Source: Folioceros fuciformis (Eukaryota; Anthocerotophyta; Anthocerotopsida; Anthocerotales). From it: DNA of 64,000 nt. Both the position numbers and the translations under genes were made by a program. Positions 10,954-22,358 of the stretch are shown here, one piece after another; position 1 is the stretch's first letter; each line of letters begins with the position of its first letter. The stretch is from the NCBI GenBank assembly GCA_049999805.1, contig JBNGIO010005405.1:36956-100955 (forward strand), written 5' to 3'. The notes below the pieces were generated by a model that did no database searches, had not been told where the DNA came from, and saw only the letters and a program-made list of their open reading frames with translations.

Positions 10954-13893
10954 TCATGGCGATTCATCTGCTGGTGAAAATAGTGACACAGATTGCCATT
11001 GGTGTCGACTACTGACCTTGGATGCTTTCAGGTGTTGGTCGATCTTGTTCCCAATCCCAGGATCTCTTGCTAGCATCTCCATCAGACCGCCACCGTGCAC
11101 CCGACCTTCCGGAAGAGAAAGCGAATTCATGTTGAAGGCTCCATCATCGGAGGTTCTCGAGGTGAGGACCTCACCAAGCTTACCACGGCTCGAGGGGGTT
11201 ATGTCAGCAGCGCCCAAGTTTTGCATCGACAAGGGAACGAGTACCTTCGGCGGAATAAGTGATCCCAATAATGTAGTCTGGGACGGAGGATAACTGCCTG
11301 AGCTGACACGGTGGAGAGTTGCTGAGGGAGTGACCAATACTCCAGTCATGGAACTGGTTCCTTGAGGAAGGGGCCTGGAGGAAGCACCGAAAGCTGATCC
11401 CACCACTGACAACCCACTGTCCAAACCAGACTCGGTAGCTCCTGCTGCTGGTGGAGCCCATGAGTTCGCGTTGGCAGTTTCCATTCGTGACAGGTCCTCT
11501 TCACTAGAATCGATGCCAGACTCACCGAAGTCACGCATTTCAGAATCTCCACTTGCAGTTTCTGTGAGGCCTGTTGTGCTTCCTGATGGATCTGCTGTTC
11601 GTTTGGTCAGTGTGGGTCCTGGCACAAGCCCTCGAAACAGGCCAGGTGAGAGTCCAGGGCCAATGACAGAACCCGCATGAACCCTAGTGTCATGCACAAG
11701 CCCACTATGAGCAGCACAAAGGCCGGTCTTCCCCCGGGCAAATCTCTCACAAGGCTCGGGTTTCAACGTACCCCCAGCCAAAGACACACCATCACATGCG
11801 TATGCAAAAAATGGCGATCCCTCTACACCCCACTGACACCGCTTGCCTCCACCGTGAGCCTTGCAGAAATCTGTACTTCCCTGGGCACTCTTCCCACAAG
11901 CTTCGAACTTGCATCGCTTTCCTCCTCCATGTCGAACACAGTGATCCGTCCTCCCCCGAGCACTTTTCGAGCAACCCTCAACAGCACAGCGCTTACCACC
12001 ACCATGGGCAACACAGAAGGCTGTCCCCCCGTGCACACTCTTGCTGCATATTCCTCCCCCTTCATGCATGCATCTCTTGCCGCCTCCGTGGCCCTTGCAA
12101 AGAGGCGTGCTCCCCTCGGCGCCTTTATTACAACCTGCAATCATACATCGTTTCCCTCCCCCATGGGCTTTGCAAAACATTGTACTTCCTTGAGCACCTT
12201 TGGTGCAACCTTGAAATTGGCATCTTCTGCCACCTCCATGCGAAATGCAAAGCCCAGAATATCCCTCTGCACTCTTTGTGCACCCTTCAGTCTGGCATCT
12301 CTTTCCTCCACCATGCCTAATGCACAGCCCGGAACGGCCTCTGGCAGCTTTAGAGCAGCCCTCAGAGCTGCACCGGCGTCCCCCCCCGTGCCCTATGCAG
12401 TAATCTGTCTTGCCTTCGGCACTCTTCGTGCACCCCAGCTTTTGACACCTTCGCCCGCCACCATGTGCCTTACAATACACAGTGCGCCCTTCCGCTCCCT
12501 TGTTACACCCTTGTTTCTCACATCGGCGACCTCCTCCATGAGCTATGCACAAGCCAGAGGCACCTCGAGCCCCTTTCCCACACCCACGGAACTTGCACAC
12601 TTTGGACACCTTCTCAGACGGTGGTACAGATGCTGAAGTGGTGGACGTCGTGCAGCTGGTTGATGTTCTCATGCTCATCGGGAGCTCCTGCTCCACCCTA
12701 TTCACATGACACTCCGGCACAGGCTCAGCAGGCCTGGGAACTTTCGGCAAATGTTCGTGTACGTGACTGCAAGGGGGCGCCGGATGAGGACTTCCCATCA
12801 GCAAAGACGGCATGAAACCACCACTGGTCCTCCATCGAGCGGACGAAGAACCCTCGTCCAACACAGGCACAGGACCACCAGATGCTCTGACAATTTCTCG
12901 GTTATCCACCGCAATTTCGCGCAATCCCAGCTCTAAGAGCATGCCAGACTCGCAGTGAGCCTTCCTCATGCTCGAAAGCTTTTCTCCTTCCCTATTCTGG
13001 CCAGAAAGATTCCCCATGGACCCAAGCTCCAAAATAAAACCCGGACTGTTCTCCATGTGCCTGGACAGGCCACCTCGTCTAGTCCCCTCAAATGACCGCC
13101 CACCTCTGCTTACAGATTCACCAAGATTTCCCCTTTGACCTAACTGCAACTGTACACCCGAATTCAAGTTGTGGTCTTCGTCAGGATGATTGTAAACGGA
13201 TCCAGAATCCCTCGACTCTCTGGACTGGCTGCAGTCCAGATGACTAAACAAAAGCCCGTCACATCCAGACCCGATGGACAGAAACCCATCAGACGCTCTG
13301 GACCTCACAGACGAACCCAAGAACGAGCCTTGACTGTCCGGACTCTCCGAGATAGTGTCCATCTGACCCAACGACAGAGTGGTGGGAGAATCAATATCAA
13401 AGCAGAAATTGCCCCCCGAAAAACTAGCAGCACCTTGGCTGGGCCGGATGTCGATAGGGGAGCTCCCTTGTCCCAGGACAAGAGAGCTGCCCAGATCCTC
13501 CTTCAAACCACTCCCCTTTGCACCCCTCTTCCTCTTCCCCCCGGAGGAGCTGGCTTGGCCACGCCCATCCCTGGGAGCTTCAGTTGGACAATCAATCTTC
13601 GGGCCCCAAGACCAACATCCAGCAGAATAGATATTACCACCATCCATCTCCCTGGGAGTGTCCGTCCCGATGGACAAAGTCGTGGTGATGGCAGATTGGG
13701 AAGAATGCACGTACTGGAGGTCGGGATCATTCAACCTGGTCACGAGCTGCTCGCTTCTTCCATCCCCGCAGAAGGGAAAGTTGCTTCTCTGCTGCACGTT
13801 CTGCACTCTCCCATCTCCTGCATGCAGAAAACTAAAAGCCTGCGAGGATCCTGCCACTCTGCTGTCCCCATAGGATTCGCGCCGCCCAGTCAT
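10954..13893 (-). CDS. Cys/His 'GGG(K/R)RC' repeat protein (WRKY19-N-terminus / loricrin-related family)
   Basis: A single long frame of 979 residues. The middle (about residues 430-720) holds about 11 tandem units of about 25 residues of the form C-x4-C-x10-C-x2-H-GGG(K/R)RC, as in 'CNKGAEGRTVYCKAHGGG'. This zinc-knuckle-like array is known from proteins annotated WRKY19-like and from plant loricrin-related proteins; its function is poorly known and a nuclear, nucleic-acid-binding role is usually assumed. No WRKYGQK domain is present. The N-terminal 430 residues are Ser/Gly-rich with recurring short LELG and LSLG patterns; the C-terminal 260 residues are Ser/Thr/Gly-rich. The last about 15 residues follow AAG|GTCAGT, a possible donor, so the true 3' end may be spliced. 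Upstream sequence is interrupted by the assembly gap. Confidence 0.75.
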   Translation of the reverse strand: MTGRRESYGDSRVAGSSQAFSFLHAGDGRVQNVQQRSNFPFCGDGRSEQLVTRLNDPDLQYVHSSQSAITTTLSIGTDTPREMDGGNIYSAGCWSWGPKIDCPTEAPRDGRGQASSSGGKRKRGAKGSGLKEDLGSSLVLGQGSSPIDIRPSQGAASFSGGNFCFDIDSPTTLSLGQMDTISESPDSQGSFLGSSVRSRASDGFLSIGSGCDGLLFSHLDCSQSRESRDSGSVYNHPDEDHNLNSGVQLQLGQRGNLGESVSRGGRSFEGTRRGGLSRHMENSPGFILELGSMGNLSGQNREGEKLSSMRKAHCESGMLLELGLREIAVDNREIVRASGGPVPVLDEGSSSARWRTSGGFMPSLLMGSPHPAPPCSHVHEHLPKVPRPAEPVPECHVNRVEQELPMSMRTSTSCTTSTTSASVPPSEKVSKVCKFRGCGKGARGASGLCIAHGGGRRCEKQGCNKGAEGRTVYCKAHGGGRRCQKLGCTKSAEGKTDYCIGHGGGRRCSSEGCSKAARGRSGLCIRHGGGKRCQTEGCTKSAEGYSGLCISHGGGRRCQFQGCTKGAQGSTMFCKAHGGGKRCMIAGCNKGAEGSTPLCKGHGGGKRCMHEGGGICSKSVHGGTAFCVAHGGGKRCAVEGCSKSARGRTDHCVRHGGGKRCKFEACGKSAQGSTDFCKAHGGGKRCQWGVEGSPFFAYACDGVSLAGGTLKPEPCERFARGKTGLCAAHSGLVHDTRVHAGSVIGPGLSPGLFRGLVPGPTLTKRTADPSGSTTGLTETASGDSEMRDFGESGIDSSEEDLSRMETANANSWAPPAAGATESGLDSGLSVVGSAFGASSRPLPQGTSSMTGVLVTPSATLHRVSSGSYPPSQTTLLGSLIPPKVLVPLSMQNLGAADITPSSRGKLGEVLTSRTSDDGAFNMNSLSLPEGRVHGGGLMEMLARDPGIGNKIDQHLKASKVSSRHQWQSVSLFSPADESP

Positions 13894-16876
13894 GTTTCCT
13901 CACGCCACCCGCCCACCCCTCCGCCCACGTCCACAACAAGCTCTGCAANNNNNNNNNNNNNNNNNNNNNNNNNNNNNNNNNNNNNNNNNNNNNNNNNNNN
14001 NNNNNNNNNNNNNNNNNNNNNNNNNNNNNNNNNNNNNNNNNNNNNNNNNNNNNNNNNNNNNNNNNNNNNNNNNNNNNNNNNNNNNNNNNNNNNNNNNNNN
14101 NNNNNNNNNNNNNNNNNNNNNNNNNNNNNNNNNNNNNNNNNNNNNNNNNNNNNNNNNNNNNNNNNNNNNNNNNNNNNNNNNNNNNNNNNNNNNNNNNNNN
14201 NNNNNNNNNNNNNNNNNNNNNNNNNNNNNNNNNNNNNNNNNNNNNNNNNNNNNNNNNNNNNNNNNNNNNNNNNNNNNNNNNNNNNNNNNNNNNNNNNNNN
14301 NNNNNNNNNNNNNNNNNNNNNNNNNNNNNNNNNNNNNNNNNNNNNNNNCATGTACATACTCAGGGGGAAGGAAATCCGGGGCAGGAAGAAGGACAAGGCC
14401 TGGAAGCCGGCACCCGAGGGGAGCAGGCGGAGGAGCAACCGGGCAAGCACGTCCTGAGGATGCAGCAGTTAAGGACCCACAACTCTAGAAGGCGCTGGGA
14501 TCTGCGCTACGAGACGCAAGGGAGGCGGCGCACGGGCGAGAGGGCAACAGCGTCGCGAGCGAGGCAGCTTCAGGGAGTCGGCTCGACTGATGGACGCCCG
14601 CCCGGCGGGAGCCTCAAAGCAAGCAGGCACGCAAGCAAGAAAGGTGAGGACGAAATCCCAGGAGCGGCAGCCGGCTCTATACGTGCCTCGCGCCCCCTGT
14701 ACGCCGCACTGTTTCTCGGGCCAGCGCTAGGCCTGTCGCTGGGCCATAGGCCGTAGAGGACGGGTGAGGCGCGGCCAGGCTATAGGCTCTGCCCGAGGGC
14801 GCTGGTCCCAAGGCGGACTGCGGGCGGTGCTAGGCCGGTGGGACGCCGATCAGGCTAAAGCAGACGTCGTCTAAAATAAGCGTCGCCTTTAACGCCGGGA
14901 AAAAGAGGTGTGTGCTCGGCACGGCCCCGCCGGATTCCTTTGTTCTTTTGTGCAGCGGAGGAATCTTATGCCGGTTTGCGCTGGCAATGGCTGCCGCATG
15001 CTCACCGTCTGGTAGGCTGGTCACTGGTGCTGGCCGTGGCTGCCCGCTGCTGCGAGTCTTGGAGTTCTAGATTCTGAATCCTGCAGTATGTGTGGTGAGC
15101 GCAAGAACCTGGAGCTGGGATGAGTAGTTTTGCTGCTCTAGCGTGTCCTCCACATTTTGCTTCTCTCTCTATTTACTTAGTCGCGTCGCGCAGCGCAGCC
15201 TCGAGTCTGGAGTCTAGTGCTGCGATTTGCACAGTTGTTGTAAAACTTGTGAACAAGGTTTACAGGCCCGGGTGTGATGGAATCTCTTGCTGGCTGGCTA
15301 GCCTATATCAGCCCGGTATCGTCACGTGATGGAAGCGAGCTGAGCTGAATATGCAAATGACTGTGCAGTGATTTTGTTTAACGCATGCGTCGGAGTTAGA
15401 CGCAAGTAGGTCTTGATTTTGCACCTGGGACGTGGAGAACCGGGGGAGAGACCTGCATCGATTCTTTGGTGTGATCGAGGATCGGAAAGATATGTTTGAT
15501 GTCGGATTCTTGATTTCTTCCGACTGCCGGCTCCTTTCGTTCACTTGCTGGAGGATGACTTAGATCAGCCAAAACCTAGCTTGAGGCGTTTGGCATGCTT
15601 GTCGATGTATTTAACATGGTGTGTACTCTTCATCACGTTGCGCCATCACGTTACTCCCCGCGAGCGGAAGCGGGAGCAGGTTTAGGTCGCAGCAAGCAGG
15701 AGGGGGGGCGTGGGAGCCACGAATGAGACCCTGGTTGGCGCCATGGGGCTGGCTAGAGCAAGTGGCAAACTTCAAGGAGGCCATTGATGCAGGCAAGCAC
15801 ACTTGCCTCGTAATTGGCGCAGATGCTTCTACTGTGTCCTTGTGGTTTAATGTGTGCACCAGCACAGCCTATTGCGGACGTGAGGTCGATGAAGAGGGGT
15901 GCTCCCGGCCTGCTTCTCTGTCTGCAGCAGGGACAAGGGTGTTGTCCCAGCTCTGTGCCACTGTTGGACGCGAGGAGGCCCTTTGGGCAACGCAATGGAG
16001 CAACGGGAATGGTTCTTGCCCGGAATAGCGTCCAGGAATCTAGCGCCTTGAGGGAGAAAGGGCGGGCCGCGACGGTCGTCACACGCTTCCAGCCAATGGC
16101 ATCGCTTTGTCAGGCGGGGCCACCGGTGGTAGGGCCGTCGCACGGTGCCGAGAGGCCCCAAGAGATTCCAGTGGTGCCCCGCTATTTTAGCTGCCAACAG
16201 GCTCGAGGAAAACTGCAACTGGGGCATGACCAGTGATGGTTGGAAATCCGGAGAGCTGGTCGCTTGGTCACACATGCAATAGGTTTTACATGGCTGAAAT
16301 ATCGGACGGCAAGCTAAACTATACTAAATCCGCCTTTTCCATGTCCAGCTTGTCTGTTGACAGCTTGCCACCGCCCCGTCCCTGCCCTTCCCCTCGAATT
16401 GGGAGCTCGGACTTCATGCTGGATTCTAGTGGACAATGAGAGAAGGCTGGTCACATTCAACCTTGCAGCGAGATGCCGCTCCCCGTCCGACACATGGAAA
16501 ATAGCATTTCCGCCAACAGTACTGTATCAGAGTGATACTGCGGCACTGCAGGGTTTCGCAGGACACATCCGAAGTTCTACTTGCAAACCCAGCATATGTG
16601 TATGTCCCAGTTCGACATTTGTCAATCGTGTTCTGGAAAACTACGGAATGGCTGATACAATGTCCCTTTCGTGCACTCACCGTTCAGCATTCACATCACT
16701 CCTGTAGGTCTCCTTGTAATCTCATGATCATGTATAATGGACGTCTCTCTCCTGCAATCCAAGCCAACTTTACTTCCCGCCAGGCTTGTTGTACTGTGTA
16801 AGAGCCCAACGACGTGCACGTCACAAAAATTACGTCTAGACTCTAGAGTCTGGACATATTACTGCTGTATGTCTTG
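13894..16876. other. Intergenic with 400-base assembly gap
   Basis: This contains the upstream region of the Cys/His-repeat gene, the N-run and a G+C-rich stretch at 14349-14800 that may be its promoter or leader. The remainder (14.8-16.8 kb) carries only short, overlapping frames on both strands and no recognisable domain. A gene with small exons could be missed here. Confidence 0.5.
13949..14348. other. Assembly gap (400 N)
   Basis: Run of exactly 400 N. The round length suggests a size estimate rather than measured missing sequence. It falls about 55 bases upstream of the Cys/His-repeat start codon, so its core promoter or 5' exons may be missing. Confidence 0.99.
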
Positions 16877-19800
16877 TCATTCTAGTTCTGGAGTTACAAC
16901 AGGACTTGAAGCCCAGCTGACAGCCAGGGGTGAGAGGTGGCGCGTGGGGCCGGACTTCTGCAGCGCGCCGTACTCATTCGGGTACTTGCCTTTTGCATAC
17001 CAGCCTAGTGCACATGGAGACGGACTGCTGGCTCTATTACAAGGTGTTGACTTAGCAGCGCTGAGCCACTTAGGCAGGAGGAAGCGATGTCGAAGATCCT
17101 CCAACTCTGCCTCCGAATGCTTGAGACAGTCTCTGTTGGGCACTTCGATGCTGTTAGTCTCGGAGCCTTGATTCGTTTCCATGCTTGGGAGGCAGAAAGC
17201 ATCACTTTGTTTCTACAAAACAAAGTGGTCGATACTGGGAAAGCAAAGCTGGGCTGGGGTACCTGACTGCGCATGAAGGAGGATCTTTCAACCACCTCAC
17301 GCTTTTGAAGATCCAGCTCCCTTGTGGTCATCTTCAGGTGCTGTCTAGATCTGGCGAGCTGAGACCTGAGCAGCACCAAACTGACAACTAATATTGCCAG
17401 GATTCCTATCAGGATGCCTGGATTCCCAATCCACTCAAGCACGATCCACACAATACTGGGTGCTCTCTGCAACACAATACCGCCCGCAATGAGAACGTGG
17501 CAGCCAATCTGGCAATGACGGATAGAGTTTGTTTGGCCCAACCTGAATGTATGTTGATAACACCGAATACATAGTTCTCTCATCGCGCACAGGACCACAA
17601 AAGCTTGTAGTGCTTTGCACCAAAAGAAGAGACACTGGGACACTGCACAAAATTAAGGTGAGACATAGCAAGCCATAGGTGACGTTGGATGTTCGAGACG
17701 CACTATATCGCTTCTCCAGGGCAGAACATGTTTTTGTGAGGGATAGCTGTGGACATCAGCACGAGCCAAGGGTCAAGTTCTGGCTATCTTCTTCACGAAC
17801 CAGGAACCAGGAGTCTGCTTTTACCTTCATGCAGTAGAAGGTGACGAGGTTGACTATCACTGCCAAAGGTGCTGCGGCAGGAGCAAAACAGGAGCCGATC
17901 CAGATGAGGGCTTCAAGGTACAGAACGTCAAGAGCCATGTTCTCTACTGACATTTGCCTCTTAGACTGTCACAACAGACCTAGTCAGCTCTGCAGCAGAG
18001 ATTTGCAACTACAACATGCATCATCAAAGCCAAAGAGCGAACCTTGAACACCCATAGAGTAATGAATCCTGTGAGAAGCTCCAGGCCATTGTTGATAAGG
18101 GTCGTGGTAATGATAAGCCTGATGAGCTGTGCCCCAACTGTGTTTTCCACACAGGTCGGTACGCACCTCAAGTACTGCAAATCCAGAAAGGGTCTCAGAA
18201 GCTCCTTTCAGCATACCGTCATCGAGCTTGCATGTCAAGTGACAGTTCGCTCTGTTCAATGCAAGATGGCTGCAATCGATGTACCTGGTCCACAGTGCAA
18301 ACACCCCACGTTCCAAGGTTCACATTTGTGCAGCAGATGTATCCATCACCACACGAGGACGTTGATACAGAGCAATCTGCATATTCACGTTCACCGTGAC
18401 GTTCACGTCGAGCACCGTTGAGCATCATAAAGAGCCTGAATTGAGAGCATCGAATGGTCACAGTTTCGTTGAATCTTTCGGACAAACAAGGTTGCTTTCG
18501 ACATTCAAACTGATTCAGAAAATGGCAAACCTTGTGATAAGAGTAGAGAGGTTGACTGCTCTCAACAAGTAGAGCTTCACCAGGAGAACCCGATCGTGCA
18601 AAGCTGGATTCCAGTTCTCTATTGCCACAATAAGACGAGTGATCATAGGTCCTACTACATTCAAGGCCGCTAAAAGTAGAGGTTGTCCAAATCCCGTCCC
18701 TGAGGAGAAGTACTATTGTCATGCCATTGCAGACCCCAAACGTGAAAACTCTTATGTGACGGTGCTCAAAACAATGCATAAGTTGCATCTATTTCACACA
18801 ACTAGCCATTCTGAAACACTGGAGAGGGAAGGTCCAAAATGCAAAACCAATTTTCTTGTTGATTTTGCCAGCATATTTCACCAGGAAAACTATAGCCACC
18901 ACACTAGCACCCAGGGACAGTGGCCACAAGACAAAGGCTGCAAAATAGCCCTGCCATCAACATGGGAATTTAAGCATGCATAATGCAAAACAAGATGCTC
19001 GAAGGGTTACGATTCACGGGCAGCAGCTTTCGAATTTAAACGAGGCAGACTGAAGGTGGCAAACTTACAAGACGGTCCCTCCATGTGACTCCAGTTGTCG
19101 CAGCTTTGCTTGAAATATCTGCTATCAGCTCCTGCAGTTCTGTCCGAATGCTCCGCCTCAGCTTTGCTGCTGCCTGTCATCCCATTTAGCAGTTGAATCC
19201 ATCTGAGTTTGTGAAAAATGACGTCCCTGCAAGGAGGATCAAAGGAACTCCATCGAAGAATCAGCTGCAAAAGGCTCAGCTCTCACATCATGAGAAGTCA
19301 CGTGGAAGTCCCAAGACGTAAACACCAGGGCTGAACAAGGAAACACACTACTCTTATATGGCATCGCAACATCACCACTGCCCATTATCCTTGATGCTAT
19401 CCTGCAAGCGTATGCAGCAAAGGGGAAACATGCCACCATGAGAGCCAGGCCTGCAGGTTATTTCCGAAGTCAAACGAGCGGCTGAACTGACAGCCGTCCA
19501 GACTGTGCCTGCAATCCCATGAAAGCAGCGGGCAAAATATATGAAAGCATGGAGTATCAAGAGGTTCACCTAACAAGTAGAGCGATCAAGCTGACAAGGA
19601 ACATAATGGCGATTGCAGTAGGATATGCCCAATCCACACGATATGCACCAGGCTGATCAGCTCGGCTGTAGAAGTAACCTCCGAAATACACCCACGTCCT
19701 CTCTAAAGCATCACCCTTCACCATACCTTCGAGTGAGTTATCATAAGTAACACTGACATAATGCAAGTATAGATGTGATTCTGGTGAACGTATAACAGGC

Positions 19801-21673
19801 CAGAGGACCCCCGATTGGAGCTTCACATGTGAATACTTGAGATGCAGACCCTACAATCTAGGAACCAAATGCCTCGGAGAAATCATTTCAGGGTGGTGGA
19901 AAAACATGTCCATCCCAGTATAGCGCGGAAATTGATCTGTGATAAAGCAATATCCCAATGCTATGCAGGCCCGCTTCGACAAGTTGGATAGCTAGTGGGA
20001 CACTTTGACCATCAAACAAACTGTGCAAGGTTCAGCAAAAGAAAACGGCTGACGCAAGTGCAATCAACCTGTACAACTGCCTTGAAACCCGGCTTCGTGA
20101 ACAACTTCCATGAGTAACCGGGCGGAGGCTTGACCCAGAAAGGGATTATCAACATTCCAACCCATATTGCAGCGATCATCACGTTTAGAAAGAGCACCCA
20201 TCGTAGGAAAGCAAACGCCAGCATCACGGCTGACCCAAAGGCTCCTTCGATTGCTTTGAGAGATTCCAACCAGGGGCTCCAATGAAATTTCCATCTTTTG
20301 GTCTGGAGATGCAGTGTGTCAGGGAAAACACTAGTAAATGAACGGAGCAAAGGGGATAAATCGTCACAGTTCGATGGGGATGAACACACCCCCTGAGCAG
20401 CTTTCTTAAGTCGTCGCTTGTATGCCCAGCGCTGGAAGCAGGAGCATCTGCCGAAGGTGGACGCTTTGGGATGGCCATCCTTTTCAATCAATTCGATTCT
20501 TTCTTTAGCCCTTTTCACAGTATCTGAGACCTGCCCACGTACAGGAATGCATTGTTAGCCCCAAATCGACATCATCGTAGGCCTCCACCCTGTCAATTTC
20601 ACAACATCAAGGACCACCAAACTTATGGGTGAAAAGACCTCTACCCCATAATGTTCCAGTCTAAGGAGTGAGCTGCAGCAGTCAGAAGTAAAAACGCTTA
20701 AAAATTTGCCATTAATTTTTGTTCGAAAAGGAAGCTGTAGCAGTCAGGAAGATTGGATTTGAACCATTTTCCGATGCATGTCCTGCTCGGCAGCATCCAT
20801 GTTCTCCTGTTCGACATTTCGTTGCGATCCTTCTCTGAAAGGAGCTTCTGCGCTCCCTCCTTTCCCGAATCCCTTTTGGTGCACAACCGAAGTCTTCTTG
20901 GATGACGATGAGATGGTATCTCTACTAAACCTGCTTGCAGGTAGACGACTGTCAGGGTTCCCGGCTGGAATATCTGCTGCCCCACCCTGGCTGCTGGGGG
21001 AGACCTCAGGAGGCTGATCAATCACAATGGCTGTTTCAGCAGCCGCTTCTGACACGGCATACTGCGCAGAATTTGGGAGGGAAATCGGCGATGCTGAAGG
21101 ACCTGTTAAGAGTGAAGGGGCCAGGCTAACATGAGAGCCAGCTGGCATTCCTTCAGGACTGTCGAGCAAAGCATCTTGTGCACTTCCAGCAGCACCTGTG
21201 GCAGGCATCTCCTCCCTGTTGCCAACATGCATGATCCTTTCTCGGATTGGTTGCTCAGATTGTGAGGAGAGGCCAGTCATGGAATTCTTGCGATACCGCG
21301 GCCTTGGAGACTTGGAGTCATCTGGATACCCCAAAGGTGCTATCCTGAAATCGTGGGCTGATGGTGCAGACTCACGCACCTCCGGACGAGGAGGAATGAA
21401 CTGAGACCTAAACTGGCTCTGCTCAGCACGAGTAGAATCCAACTCAAGAAAGGTTGCTGGATGGGAGGATAGAACACTACGACGAGGTGGACTGGCATCA
21501 TGAGAGAAAATGGACATAGGCTCGATCGTGTCCGCCTTCGGTACCACTGCAGGGTCCAAGGGTGGAAGCTTGCCTCTAGGTTGAGCCATGTTCTCAGGCT
21601 TGATATCCTGTGCGCGTAAGGGGACCCATTTCTGAGGGTGGAATATCCTCTTGCCTCCAGATGACGAGGCCAT
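16877..21673 (-). CDS. TMC (transmembrane channel-like) family protein, about 13 exons
   Basis: Exons read from 21673 downward: 21673-20765, 20530-20069 (perhaps split at 20389-20303), one ending 19570, 19508-19287 (perhaps split), 19173-19069, 18950-18848, 18699-18531, 18435-18285, 18174-18043, 17959-17825, 17746-17543, 17466-17263 and 17212-16877. Phases agree from 19173 onward. TMC hallmarks in order: SLKAIEGAFGSAV before TM1; VYFGGYFY in loop 1; FTSWDFHVT then AAKLRRSIRTELQE after TM2; NVVGPMITRLIVAIENW (TM4); the signature-like CVENTVGAQLIRL (animal TMCs have CWETxVGQE); LYLEALIWIGSCFAPAAAP; SASRTSNVTYG; and FCGPVR in the last loop. Animal TMC1/2 form mechanotransduction channels; the plant role is unknown. 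The about 300-residue N-terminus is polar and Ser/Pro-rich. The acceptor of the third exon is uncertain. Confidence 0.85.
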
Positions 21674-22358
21674 GAAGGTCAGATTGGCGAGCCAGGCAGA
21701 CACGGCTCGTCTACATCAAGGCAGCTGGGAAAGAGAGGCAGAAAGAGATGAAATCTTCGCTGTCCATGCCGTTTCTTTACCAAAAGGCCCTGCCAGCAAT
21801 TGATGCATTGTGTCCAGGCATGGTGCCTAACACAAGAGGAGACCAATTGCACGCATATGCATTGAAACAATCGCCACCAGAGCTTCCATCACCTAGCTCG
21901 CACCCACAAACCCTACAAAATAGCAGCTGCCATCCAGAACAAACTGGGACATGCTCCCAATTCACCTGTGGCCCAGTACAAGGAACCAGCAGATGCAGTG
22001 GGCAAAACACACAAAGAAGCAGCCATGGGCAGAATTATCGTATGCACAGGGAGGCGAACTACACCGCAGCAACTTTATCGCCTCGATCACCAGACTCCAT
22101 CATGCTCATTAATCGCCCCCACATTTTTTCTTCAATCTGAAGTCGCCACACCTGACAGTTGGCTTTTGTCTCTCCAGTTTCATGTGACAATTGCTACAAC
22201 CGTTTTGCCCGGTAAAAGCCATTTTCGCCTAGTATTCATAAGACCTGTGCTGGAAATGACACGCATCATCCCTCTCTGTTCATCCTGGTTTGGCGACACC
22301 AGCGGAACCTTCACAATGACACCGTGGAGTTGAACCCTACGAATGCCTACTCAGGATT
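21674..22358. other. Spacer between TMC-like gene 5' end and PPR gene 3' end
   Basis: Both neighbours are on the minus strand. The segment must hold the TMC promoter and leader and the PPR 3' UTR and terminator. No coding features seen. Confidence 0.6.

Noticed and set aside
11677-12636. 319-codon plus-strand frame across the Cys/His repeats
   Set aside because: Antisense shadow of the repeat array on the minus strand; its periodicity comes from the complementary repeats.
13171-14457. 428-codon frame spanning the assembly gap
   Set aside because: Most of it is N or antisense to the Cys/His-repeat gene; not evidence of coding.
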